Source: Pseudomonas bananamidigenes (GTDB taxonomy: Bacteria > Pseudomonadota > Gammaproteobacteria > Pseudomonadales > Pseudomonadaceae). From it: a stretch of DNA of 46,689 nucleotides. This document shows, one piece after another, positions 16,798 through 24,124 of this stretch. Location: positions 1-46,689 of the forward strand of contig NZ_LRUN01000044.1 of the NCBI RefSeq assembly GCF_001679645.1. The letters are read 5' to 3'. Made by a program: the position numbers and the translations under genes. Under the pieces are notes generated by a model. That model saw only the letters and a program-made list of their open reading frames with translations, made no database searches and was not told the DNA's origin. Numbering within the stretch: position 1 is the stretch's first letter; each line of letters begins with the position of its first letter.

Positions 16798-17418
16798 TCA
16801 GCGCTTGCTGAACGCCAACCGCGCCGCAAACAGCACGAAAATCATGCCGGTGGTGCGATCCATCCAGCGAATCACTTTCTCCCGGCGCAGAAAACCCGAC
16901 AACGGTTGCGTCGCGCCAATCAGCACCAGCGACCAGATCAATCCCAGCACCACATGAATGCTCACCAGACCGAACGTCCACGGCACCAGTGGCTGCCCTT
17001 GGGGAATGAACTGGGGCAGGAACGACACGTAGAAAATTCCCACCTTGGGATTGAGCACATTGCCCAGCATGCCCTTCAAGAACCAGTTGCTCCCCGGTTT
17101 GCCGTTGGATTCGGCAGGCGCCAGCGAGCGGCGAGGGCGCAGCAGCATGTTCAAGCCGAGCCACGCCAGATACCCCGCGCCGCAGTACTTCAACAGGTTG
17201 TAGGCCAGCTCCGAAACGGCAATCAACGCCCCCAGCCCGAACGCCACCGCCGCGCCCCACAACAGGCAACCGGCATTGATGCCCAGCGCAGCACGCAAGG
17301 CCTGTTGCCTGCCTTCGACGGTGGCGGTGCGCAGGATCAGCGCGGTGTCGAGGCCGGGTGTCAGGGTCAGCAGCGTGGCGGCGAAGGTGAAGGCGAGAAG
17401 GTTGTCGGCGATGGACAT
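16798..17418 (-). CDS. LysE/RhtB-family exporter
   Basis: The 206-aa protein opens FTFAATLLTLTPGLDTALIL, followed by hydrophobic segments and the conserved LGNVLNPKVGIFYVSFLPQF motif of the LysE/RhtB family. It exports an amino acid or similar metabolite; the substrate is not predictable. It starts 43 bases after the phosphoesterase stop, so it may be the last gene of a unit with the MarR-GNAT and phosphoesterase genes. Confidence 0.87.
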   Translation of the reverse strand: MSIADNLLAFTFAATLLTLTPGLDTALILRTATVEGRQQALRAALGINAGCLLWGAAVAFGLGALIAVSELAYNLLKYCGAGYLAWLGLNMLLRPRRSLAPAESNGKPGSNWFLKGMLGNVLNPKVGIFYVSFLPQFIPQGQPLVPWTFGLVSIHVVLGLIWSLVLIGATQPLSGFLRREKVIRWMDRTTGMIFVLFAARLAFSKR

Positions 17419-17461
17419 GGCAAGTGTGTTCCCTGTGCTGGATGGGGGAACGGTAGCGGTT

Positions 17462-17929
17462 TCAGGCAGGAGGATCCAGCAGGGAGATCAGGCGCGGTTC
17501 GATGCCGTCAGGACTTATCTCAAGGATCGCCAGCGTGACCGGCAGCTTGAAACGGCGAGGGCCGGCGCTGCCGGGATTGACGTAGAGCCGGTCGCCGCGC
17601 CATTCGATAAGCGGCTTATGGGAATGGCCGGTAATGATGAGTCTGATCTGCGGGTCGAGATCGGCCGGCACATCGGCGATGTCATGCACGAGCAGGGCTT
17701 GCCAGCCATTCAGGTCGAAGGTCAGGAGATCGGGAATATCGCCGGCCCACGGACTGTTCAGGTCGTTGTTGCCCCGAACGGCTTGCACAGGCGCGATGTC
17801 GGCCAGTCGGGCGAGAATGTCCGGGTTGCCGATATCGCCGGCGTGGATGATCCGGTCGCAGCCTTGCAACGCTGCGAGGGCTTCGGGGCGCAGGAGGTTG
17901 TGGGTGTCGGAGAGGATGCCGGCTTTCAC
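17462..17929 (-). CDS. YfcE-type metallophosphoesterase
   Basis: The 155-aa protein carries the calcineurin-like motifs in order: GILSDTHN, IIHAGDIG, AVRGNND, LVHD and GHSHKPL, then NPGSAGPRR. This is the compact YfcE/MJ0936 phosphodiesterase family, active on phosphodiesters in vitro. The start is set at GTG 17929, giving a GTGA overlap with the stop of the upstream MarR-GNAT gene. ATG 17944 is the alternative and would overlap by 19 bases. Translational coupling implies cotranscription with that regulator/acetyltransferase. The biological substrate is unknown. Confidence 0.85.
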   Translation of the reverse strand: MKAGILSDTHNLLRPEALAALQGCDRIIHAGDIGNPDILARLADIAPVQAVRGNNDLNSPWAGDIPDLLTFDLNGWQALLVHDIADVPADLDPQIRLIITGHSHKPLIEWRGDRLYVNPGSAGPRRFKLPVTLAILEISPDGIEPRLISLLDPPA

Positions 17930-18849
17930 AATTCGATCGCCCATGTCTGACTCACCAGATCCTTCCCGAAGCTGTGAATCGGCTCTTCCTCCACCAATTC
18001 GAACCCCGCCCGCTGATACAACTTGCGCGCATCCACCAGATTGCTGGTCGTCCACAAAATCATCTTTTTATACCCGACATCCCGGGCAAACCTCAGGCAC
18101 TCCTCGACCAGTCGATTGCCGATCCCCAGCCCGCGCGCGCTGGCGTCCACAAACAGCATGCGCAGTTTTGCCGTGGTTTCGTCATGTCGGATGACGAATA
18201 CCGAACCCACCACCTTGCCGTCCTTTTCCGCGATCCAGCAGCGTTCGTTTTTGGGATTGAACTCGCGCAGGTATTTGGCCACGACCTCGGCCACCAGCGC
18301 TTCGAACTCCGAGTTCCAGCCGTATTCGCGGGTATAGATCACGGTCTGCTGCTGCACCACCAGCCCCATGTCGCCGGGTTGCGGGTCCCGCAGCAGATAG
18401 GTCGTCGGTTTGCCTCCCTCCAGCAAGGTCTGGATCAGCCTCATGGACTCGATCAATTGCAGCTGCTGCGGCTCGGCCAGGCGTTCGAGCAGGGTGATGA
18501 CTTCCTGTCGCGAGGCCTGTTCCAGCGGGGCGAGGATTTCGCGGCCCAGATCGGTAATGTGCAACAGGCTGGCGCGGGCGTCGGTGGCGGAAGGGACTTT
18601 CCGGATCAGGCCTTTTTTGTCGAAGCCGCTGATGATCCGGCTCATGTAACCGGCGTCGAGGCCCAGCATCTGCCGCAGGTCGGCGCTGGTCAGATCACCG
18701 CCGGAGGCCAGTTCGTAGAGGATACGCAGCTCGGTCAGCGAGTAGTCGCTCTGCAGGAGGTGCTCCTGCAGAACGCCGATCTGATGGGTGTAGAAACGGT
18801 TGAACTGACGGACGGTGTCGGCGCGTTCGATGAGAATGGGCATGGACAT
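17926..18849 (-). CDS. MarR regulator fused to GNAT acetyltransferase
   Basis: The 307-aa protein has two domains. Residues about 1-145 are a MarR-type winged helix (LTELRILYELASGGDLTSAD, GLDAGYMSRIISGFDKKGLI, DARASLLHITDLG). Residues about 155-305 are a GNAT fold with the acetyl-CoA loop SARGLGIGNRLVEECLRFAR. Such fusions are widespread, and the regulator probably senses the product or substrate of the acetyltransferase. ATG 18849 is preferred over 18879 because the upstream start would put a perfect palindrome (18876-18891) inside the gene. The product shares a four-base overlap with the phosphoesterase gene. Confidence 0.86.
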   Translation of the reverse strand: MSMPILIERADTVRQFNRFYTHQIGVLQEHLLQSDYSLTELRILYELASGGDLTSADLRQMLGLDAGYMSRIISGFDKKGLIRKVPSATDARASLLHITDLGREILAPLEQASRQEVITLLERLAEPQQLQLIESMRLIQTLLEGGKPTTYLLRDPQPGDMGLVVQQQTVIYTREYGWNSEFEALVAEVVAKYLREFNPKNERCWIAEKDGKVVGSVFVIRHDETTAKLRMLFVDASARGLGIGNRLVEECLRFARDVGYKKMILWTTSNLVDARKLYQRAGFELVEEEPIHSFGKDLVSQTWAIEL

Positions 18850-18875
18850 GGCGGATACTCGAATGGTTGCCTTGA

Positions 18876-18891
18876 GCAACTATATAGTTGC
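18876..18891. promoter_or_regulatory. 16-bp perfect palindrome, probable MarR operator
   Basis: GCAACTATATAGTTGC is a perfect 16-bp palindrome 27 bases upstream of the MarR-GNAT start. Its size, AT-rich centre and position fit a MarR dimer site for autoregulation. ATATAG also resembles a -10 core, so binding would block the promoter. Confidence 0.7.
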
Positions 18892-18905
18892 CGAAGGCAA
18901 TCAAG

Positions 18906-19628
18906 TCAAATGAATTGTCCGGGATTCGCCAAGGCAAACTCCGCAGGGTCGAACCGTTCGCTGGTGTCCATTCGTATGTTCCTGAGGCTCACCGTTTCCA
19001 GGTGTGATGCGTAGAGCGTGTCAGAAAAATAAGTGATCAGCAGTGTGCGGCGGCGAGCACCGGTGGGGTTCAGGCTGCCGGCGTGGATCAGGTCGGCGTC
19101 GAAGGTCAGGATGTCGCCCGCGTTGCCGGTCAGTTGTACAGACCGGGACTCGTCGGCGAAGTCGACGGGCGGTGCGCCGGGCGCCGGGCGATGGCTGCCG
19201 GGGACAAGGCGGGTGGCGCCGTTTTCGGGCCCGTAGTCATCGAGGTAGACCAGTGCGATGGCCGTGTCGCCGGGACGCTGCGCCGACAGGTCGCGGTGCA
19301 GTTGCTGGTGGCCGCCGTTGGCGAGGGGTTCGCGGCCTTCCACCTGGGAGAGAAAGAAGCGCTCGCCAATCAACTCGCCCACCACGGCCAACAAGGGTGG
19401 CAACCGGCACACAGCCTGGACGGTCGGGTCGGTGTCCAGCAGCGAATGGCGCCAGTCGATGCCACGAGGTACGGGCCATTCGCTTGAGGGTTTTACGCCG
19501 GTGTCGAATGTGTGCCGAAGTCCGGTCAGCCATGCCGCCGGGATTGCCCGGCGGAGCAGGGCGTAGCCGTTCTCGTGAAGTTGTCTAGCGCAGGGCGTAG
19601 ACCCAGGCATCCATTGCCGTCCCGTCAT
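18906..19628 (-). CDS. PhyH-type Fe(II)/2-oxoglutarate dioxygenase
   Basis: The 240-aa protein fits the phytanoyl-CoA dioxygenase (PhyH) family. The iron ligands are the H-x-D in QQLHRDLSAQ and the distal His in DADLIHAGSLNPTG, with a following Arg-rich stretch (ARRRTLLITYFSD) that would hold 2-oxoglutarate. LENGATRLVPGSHR-like text (here ENGATRLVPGSHRPAPG) is characteristic. The N terminus overlaps the gamma-glutamylcyclotransferase gene by 44 bases, or by 26 if the second Met at 19610 is used, so the two are cotranscribed. The substrate is unknown; the family hydroxylates small molecules, peptides and lipids. Confidence 0.8.
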   Translation of the reverse strand: MTGRQWMPGSTPCARQLHENGYALLRRAIPAAWLTGLRHTFDTGVKPSSEWPVPRGIDWRHSLLDTDPTVQAVCRLPPLLAVVGELIGERFFLSQVEGREPLANGGHQQLHRDLSAQRPGDTAIALVYLDDYGPENGATRLVPGSHRPAPGAPPVDFADESRSVQLTGNAGDILTFDADLIHAGSLNPTGARRRTLLITYFSDTLYASHLETVSLRNIRMDTSERFDPAEFALANPGQFI

Positions 19629-19908
19629 CCAGAGTCACCCTGGTCAAAACCCGCTGATACTCGGCGCCTTCAAACTCATCGAGCGCCGCCCAGTGCAGGT
19701 GGAAGTTGTCTGACGAGAAAATATAGCCTTCGATGACATCGCCATCCTCTGCGATCACCAGTCCGGGAAAGCCCATATCGGCGCCCCAGCCCGCGTTCGC
19801 CAGACGCCCCCTCAATGAAGCGGCCTGCCAGGTGCCGCCGATGTTCAGCATCACATGCTCATTCGGGCGGCCAGGGCCCAGGGTTCCATAAACGAAGAGA
19901 CGTTCCAC
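19585..19908 (-). CDS. Gamma-glutamylcyclotransferase (AIG2-like)
   Basis: The 107-aa protein opens with the family motif LFVYGTLGPGRPNEHVM. It carries the catalytic-Glu region LDEFEGAEYQRVLTRVTLDDG typical of AIG2/gamma-glutamylcyclotransferase enzymes, which release 5-oxoproline from gamma-glutamyl amines. The start codon is GTG with CAGGAG seven bases upstream. The downstream dioxygenase gene begins inside it, giving an unusual pairing of a gamma-glutamyl-cleaving enzyme with an oxygenase. Substrate of the pair unknown. Confidence 0.82.
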   Translation of the reverse strand: MERLFVYGTLGPGRPNEHVMLNIGGTWQAASLRGRLANAGWGADMGFPGLVIAEDGDVIEGYIFSSDNFHLHWAALDEFEGAEYQRVLTRVTLDDGTAMDAWVYALR

Positions 19909-20111
19909 GATTGCTCCTGACGGTCAAAAGGGTGGGATCCTGACGTATCACGAATGCACAGGCAACACCGCCATCAGTAGGGAAGTGACCGGTTCAGAAA
20001 GCCGTCGATCAATGCCACCACCTGTTGCTGGATCACCGCACGCGAACGACCGCCGCCATCCCCGCAAATCATGCCGTCACCCGGTGATTAGAAAAATAGA
20101 TCTGTCCCCAA

Positions 20112-20146
20112 ATAAAAAAAGCCCGGCGGATAAGGCCGGGCTTTCG
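20112..20146 (-). terminator. intrinsic terminator of the repeat-peptide gene
   Basis: AAAGCCCGGC/GCCGGGCTTT (20118-20127 and 20135-20144) is followed on the minus strand by a run of T residues. It lies 30 bases past the stop codon of the repeat-peptide gene. Confidence 0.85.
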
Positions 20147-20172
20147 TCCAATGCTGCGGTAAAACCCTGCAT

Positions 20173-20475
20173 TCAGGCGTTACGACTTTCGATCAGACGG
20201 TCGGAACCACCTTCGGCAACGGCATCGCTGAACAGAGGATCGGTTTCAGTGGCGGCAACGGCATCGCTGAACAGAGGATCGGTTTCAGTGGCGGCAACGG
20301 CATCGCTGAACAGTGGATCGGTCTGAGTCGCAGCAGCAACCGCGTCGCTGAACAATGGGTCGGTTTGAGTGGCTGCGGCAACCGCATCGCTGAACAGAGG
20401 GTCGGTTTCAGTCGCCGCAAAAGCATTCAGGGCGAAGAGCGAGAAGGCGATACCGATAAGGGTTTGGCGTTTCAT
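20173..20475 (-). CDS. Secreted peptide of five tandem 13-14 residue repeats
   Basis: The 100-aa product has a 20-residue signal peptide (MKRQTLIGIAFSLFALNAFA). Five near-identical units follow: ATETDPLFSDAVAA, ATQTDPLFSDAVAA, ATQTDPLFSDAVA, then ATETDPLFSDAVA twice. The tail is EGGSDRLIESRNA. Each unit is acidic and lacks Cys and aromatics other than one Phe. CGGAG precedes the ATG and a strong terminator follows, so this is a dedicated single-gene transcript. Small Pseudomonas proteins with an AEGGSDR-like tail are sometimes annotated 'phage infection protein', from memory and unproven. The function is unknown; repeat number probably varies between strains. Confidence 0.8.
   Translation of the reverse strand: MKRQTLIGIAFSLFALNAFAATETDPLFSDAVAAATQTDPLFSDAVAAATQTDPLFSDAVAATETDPLFSDAVAATETDPLFSDAVAEGGSDRLIESRNA
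20213..20416 (-). repeat. in-frame tandem repeat, five units of 42/42/39/39/39 bp
   Basis: Each unit encodes (A)T(E/Q)TDPLFSDAVA(A). The two units nearest the 3' end of the gene are almost identical in DNA (gcatcgctgaacagaggatc recurs at 20223 and 20261), pointing to recent duplication by slippage. Confidence 0.85.
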
Positions 20476-20532
20476 GGTTCTGTACTCCGTGTGCAGTGGG
20501 TTGGTATGGAGCAGATCCTACGCTTCGGATTT

Positions 20533-20567
20533 GATATGAGAATTTCATTGAGTTAATGATCGTTATC
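20533..20567. promoter_or_regulatory. possible Fur-box-like site upstream of the repeat-peptide gene
   Basis: GATATGAGAATTTCATTGA (20533-20551), followed by TTAATGATCGTTATC (20553-20567), resembles the ATGA/TCAT-rich inverted pattern of Pseudomonas Fur boxes. The match is partial. The site lies between the btuF stop and the repeat-peptide start, in its promoter region. Confidence 0.35.
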
Positions 20568-20574
20568 GACGCAG

Positions 20575-21501
20575 TCAATGGTTGGCTTCGATCACCCGAA
20601 GTGCTCTGAACTGTTGCGCCAATCCGAGTGCCACACCACCGCTGTTCACCGTAGGCAGCAGATGAGTGAAGGGAATATCGATCATCCTTCCCTCACGCAC
20701 GGCACGCAGGGTCGACAGCACCGGGTCCTGCATCAACAGCCGGCGTTTGCGGCTGGCCGGCGACCACTGCGCGTCGGCCATCAGGATCACGTCCGGGTCA
20801 CTGGCGAGCAGTGTTTCGCGACTTACCGTGACCCGGTACTGGTTGATGTCGGCCAGCAGATTGCGCGCCCCGGCGGCGGCCAGCAGCGGGGTGACGAAGC
20901 CTCTTCGGCCTTCGCTGTCGAGGCCATTGATCTCGCTGTCCAGATAAAACACCGACAACGGTCTGTCCGAACCGGCCAGTGACCGGGCACGTTTCAGGTC
21001 TGCATCCAGCGCCTTGCTCAGCTGCCGGGCTTGCGGCTGCTTGTGAAGCAAGGCGCCGAGGGTCGAGAGGTCGTTGCGGATGTGTTCGAAATAGTCGAGC
21101 GAGTGTCCGTTGCACGCGGACTCCAAAAGATAGGAAGCCACGCCATTGCGTCCCAACCCGCTGCGCGACGTCACGCCATGGCCAAATGCCGAGGCGAACC
21201 CGCCGATCACCAGATCCGGATTCTGCGCGTACAGCACTTCGCTCGCCGGGTAGCGTGGCGCAATCACCGGCACGCCGAAATATTCGGACTGCGGCACACC
21301 GGTGTCGTCCAGATAGGCGACGCCCACCAGCGCCGGGCCCGCACCCAACGCCAGCAGCAGATCGGCCGCATGCTGATTGAGGGCGACGATCCGCGACGGT
21401 GGCGTGGCCGGTGCGTTCCAGGTCTCGCCACAATTGCGGTAGCTGTCGGCCAAAACGGGCAGCGCACAGAACAGAGCAGCCACAAAGCCGAGCATTCTCA
21501 T
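20575..21501 (-). CDS. btuF: Cobalamin-type ABC transporter substrate-binding protein
   Basis: The 308-aa protein has a signal peptide (about residues 1-18). It shows the class III binding-protein pattern: SRIVALNQHAADLLLALGAG near the N terminus, then NPDLVIGG, SVFYLDSE and SDPDVILMADAQWSP. It is the third gene after a cobalamin riboswitch and btuB, which makes vitamin B12 the likely ligand. Its ATG overlaps the stop of the 2Fe-2S gene by four bases. The BtuC and BtuD partners are not in the window, so transport would rely on genes elsewhere. Confidence 0.82.
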   Translation of the reverse strand: MRMLGFVAALFCALPVLADSYRNCGETWNAPATPPSRIVALNQHAADLLLALGAGPALVGVAYLDDTGVPQSEYFGVPVIAPRYPASEVLYAQNPDLVIGGFASAFGHGVTSRSGLGRNGVASYLLESACNGHSLDYFEHIRNDLSTLGALLHKQPQARQLSKALDADLKRARSLAGSDRPLSVFYLDSEINGLDSEGRRGFVTPLLAAAGARNLLADINQYRVTVSRETLLASDPDVILMADAQWSPASRKRRLLMQDPVLSTLRAVREGRMIDIPFTHLLPTVNSGGVALGLAQQFRALRVIEANH

Positions 21502-21857
21502 GAGCGCGACCTGATCAGCAGATCCTCGACCACTTCACCGCCCACCAGATGCACCTCGACCAGTCGCTGCGCATCCGCGTGACTGCGCACGCCGTACCAG
21601 CAGGTCTCCGGATACACCGTCACGATCGGCCCCAGGTTGCACGGGAATTGACAGTGCGTACGGGTCAGCAAAACGCCGCCCGGTGTCTCGATGCGATCAT
21701 GGGTCAGCAAGTGTCGGCGCAGGGTTTTCCATAGCTGCAAGGCGCCGCGCCGGGTGCAGCGCGGACCGGTGCAGAGGAACACATGGCGCGCATGCTCGGG
21801 CACGTGCGACCAGTCCGGATGCGTGTCGACGCCGTCGATGGTTTTGATCTCGGCCAT
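21498..21857 (-). CDS. 2Fe-2S thioredoxin-like ferredoxin in the B12 uptake operon
   Basis: The 119-aa protein has four cysteines in the pattern of thioredoxin-like [2Fe-2S] ferredoxins: CTGPRCTRRG near residue 30 and CQFPCNLGP near residue 72. No signal peptide is present, so it is cytosolic. The ATG overlaps the btuB stop by one base (TGATG) and its stop overlaps the btuF start, so the three are translated as a coupled unit under the riboswitch. Similar proteins occur in cobalt/cobalamin loci (CbiW-like). A role in cobalt reduction of imported corrinoid is my inference. Confidence 0.78.
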   Translation of the reverse strand: MAEIKTIDGVDTHPDWSHVPEHARHVFLCTGPRCTRRGALQLWKTLRRHLLTHDRIETPGGVLLTRTHCQFPCNLGPIVTVYPETCWYGVRSHADAQRLVEVHLVGGEVVEDLLIRSRS

Positions 21858-23794
21858 CAGAAACGGTACGTGTAGCGGACTTCGGAGGTGAACGGGCGTC
21901 CAAGGTTGTCGACATTGCTCGAACGGCTGGTGACGTAGTCGCGGTCGAACAGGTTTTCCACCAGCAGGCTCACCCGGTGCTGATGAGCACCGTCGAGGTA
22001 GCGATAAGCATCGGCGTCCACCACCGAGTAATGGCCGTACTCGACCTGTTTCGAGCTGATCACATCGCGGATATAACGGATCGCGCCACCGGCGCCCCAC
22101 ATTCGGTCAACCGACTCGTAACCGATGCGCGAACGGGCGAAGAAGCTCGGCACATCGTTGAGTGTGACGCCAGCGCGGGACTCGGTGAGGTTGCGGGTCA
22201 TGTCCGCTTGCAGGCTCCATTGCTCGTTGAGCGCGAGTTTCGCGTCCGCCTCGAAACCACGCATCTGGATCCGTCCCTGGCCGTTGACCCACTGGATGTC
22301 GTCGAGGGTGATCAGGTCATCGATCTTGCGTTTGAACAGGGTGACACTGGCGCTGAACTCACGGTCGATCAGCAGGCCTTTGTAGTCGACGCCAAGTTCG
22401 GCGTTGCGGCTTTTCTCCGGCTTCAGGTTGCGGTTGCCCAGTTCATCGCCCGGTTCGTTGACGAACAGTTGCTCGGCGTTCGGCAGTTTATAGGCGGTGC
22501 CGTACTGGCCGCGCAGGGCCCAGTTTTCGTTGAGGTCATACAGCGAAGTGAGCATGCCGACGGTGGCACTGTCGCCGCCGCTCATGGCTTCGTGGCGGAT
22601 GCCGATGCTCGGGTGCCAGTCGGGCAGGGCATCGATCTTCGGGCGTAACTGGGTGTAGAAGGCGTGGGCTTCGGCCTTGTCGTTGTCGATGATCAGCACG
22701 TCGTCCTGACCCTTGAACCACTGGTTGTCCGTACCGAACACCAGCACATGTCCACCGGGCAGTTCGGCCTTGCCTTCGGCCTGCACGCCCCAGTCGGTGA
22801 AGCCCCAGTAGTCGTTATGGTTGATGGTTTTTAAACCGCCATCGGACGTGTTGTTGATGCGCGTGTAGCGGGTGTCCCAATCGTTGATGTGGCCTTTGAC
22901 GAAGTAGCTCAGACGTTCGTTGACGTTCTGCTCGAAGGTCGCCGTGGCGATCTGCTGGATGCGGTCGTTGGTGGTCTTGTGGTTGTCCACCGGGCGGGCG
23001 AAGTCGAGGTTGGCGTCGGCGTACTGGTAGAACAGTTCCAGGCGCGTGTCGTCGCCAAAGGACTGAATCGCCTTTCCGCCGAACGTCGTGACTTCGTAGG
23101 CGCGGTTCTTTTCGCTGCTGTTTCTGATGTCGCGATTGCGAAACGGCTGGTAGCCGTCCGAAACGTTATGGCTGACGTAGGCCCGCAGGCCCAGGTCGCC
23201 GAAACCGTTGGTGAAGATGTTTTCGACCCGCGCATCCTCGGTGGTGCCGCCAAAGGTATCCACGCCCATGTTCACTTCGCCGGAGGCCTGTCGGCTCTGT
23301 GGGCTGCGGGTGACGATGTTGATCACGCCGGACACGGCTTGCGTGCCGAACAGCAGACTCTGTCCGCCCTTGAGCACTTCGATGCGTTCGATGGCGTTGG
23401 CCGGCAGGGTGTCCAGGTACAGGCCGCCGTACAGGCGATTGTTCAGGCGCACGCCGTCGAGCAGGATCAGCGTGTCGTCGTTGCGCCCGCCCAGCAGCGA
23501 ATAGGTGCCGTAGTCGAACGGGCCGTTTTTCGGCGCGACGTACAGACCGGGAATGAACATCTGCATCACGCGGCTGACATCGGCACCGGGGCCGGCGCGT
23601 TCGATCTGCTCGCGGGTGACGATCTCGACCTTGCTGCCGAATTGCGCCATGTCGGCGACGGTGGTGGACTCCACGGAGGGCGCGGAAACGATTTGCTGAG
23701 CGAGTTGCAGCGGCGTGTCATCGGCCAGCAGCAGGGGGCTGAACAGGCAGCCGAGCAACAGGGATGGAGCCTTGGTGTTGAAAGGTTTGATCAT
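21857..23794 (-). CDS. btuB: TonB-dependent vitamin B12 receptor
   Basis: The 645-aa outer-membrane receptor has a signal peptide (about residues 1-25, PSLLLGCLFSPLLLADD). The plug domain follows (EIVTREQIERAGPGADVSRV, SLLGGRNDDTLILLDGVRLN, RIEVLKGGQSLLFGTQAVSGVINIVTR), then a 22-strand barrel ending in aromatic Phe (VRYTYRF). ATG 23794 is chosen because it starts the signal peptide and follows GAGAAG; the frame is open to 23866. A cobalamin riboswitch lies about 100 bases upstream, which identifies the substrate class better than the sequence itself. Confidence 0.92.
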   Translation of the reverse strand: MIKPFNTKAPSLLLGCLFSPLLLADDTPLQLAQQIVSAPSVESTTVADMAQFGSKVEIVTREQIERAGPGADVSRVMQMFIPGLYVAPKNGPFDYGTYSLLGGRNDDTLILLDGVRLNNRLYGGLYLDTLPANAIERIEVLKGGQSLLFGTQAVSGVINIVTRSPQSRQASGEVNMGVDTFGGTTEDARVENIFTNGFGDLGLRAYVSHNVSDGYQPFRNRDIRNSSEKNRAYEVTTFGGKAIQSFGDDTRLELFYQYADANLDFARPVDNHKTTNDRIQQIATATFEQNVNERLSYFVKGHINDWDTRYTRINNTSDGGLKTINHNDYWGFTDWGVQAEGKAELPGGHVLVFGTDNQWFKGQDDVLIIDNDKAEAHAFYTQLRPKIDALPDWHPSIGIRHEAMSGGDSATVGMLTSLYDLNENWALRGQYGTAYKLPNAEQLFVNEPGDELGNRNLKPEKSRNAELGVDYKGLLIDREFSASVTLFKRKIDDLITLDDIQWVNGQGRIQMRGFEADAKLALNEQWSLQADMTRNLTESRAGVTLNDVPSFFARSRIGYESVDRMWGAGGAIRYIRDVISSKQVEYGHYSVVDADAYRYLDGAHQHRVSLLVENLFDRDYVTSRSSNVDNLGRPFTSEVRYTYRF

Positions 23795-23897
23795 TGTCTT
23801 CTCGAAAGGATCTTCGCAGAAGAGCATGCAGGAGAAGGCATCGCGCACGCGCCGACACCGGCCCATGCCCGCCCACCGCAGGAGTTTGCCAAAAGCA

Positions 23898-24085
23898 TTT
23901 CAGGCCGGTCTCCGGGCTCGCGCGTCTGGAGGCTTTCACCTTCCCATGGCCGTCTGGCCACAGTGGTCTGTCGAAAGCATCACGCGCCTACCGTTGCGGG
24001 GGCAGCACCGGACTTGTTCGAAAGGAACGTACCGGTTTCCCGTTTCACCCCATGCACGGCGGCATGGGACACCTGAAACAGGGCG
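23898..24085 (-). ncRNA. cobalamin riboswitch
   Basis: Reading the minus strand 5' to 3', the conserved elements appear in order: GAAACCGGTACGTTC, CGGTGCTGCCCCCGCAACGG, CCACTGTGG, TGGGAAGGTGAAAGCC and finally AGCCCGGAGACCGGCCTG, the B12-box end. This is the full aptamer. It ends about 100 bases before the btuB start, so adenosylcobalamin binding should shut off the btuB/ferredoxin/btuF operon. Confidence 0.95.
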
Positions 24086-24087
24086 GC

Positions 24088-24116
24088 ATCTGAACATCCG
24101 GATGACCGCTCGTCAA
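24088..24116 (-). promoter_or_regulatory. candidate sigma-70 promoter for the btuB operon
   Basis: On the minus strand TTGACG (24116-24111) and TCAGAT (24093-24088) are separated by exactly 17 bases. Transcription would begin at about 24080, at the 5' edge of the riboswitch aptamer. The -10 match is weak (3 of 6). Confidence 0.5.
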
Positions 24117-24124
24117 CTTTCGGG

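Noticed and set aside
20092..20111. aaaaatagatctgtccccaa, similar to sequences seen beside REP-associated Y1 transposases
   Set aside because: No transposase frame or second end is present; too short to call an element.
20213..20416. Regular direct repeats that could look like a CRISPR array
   Set aside because: Units are 39-42 bp with no unique spacers, lie in frame, and encode a signal-peptide protein with its own ribosome-binding site and terminator.
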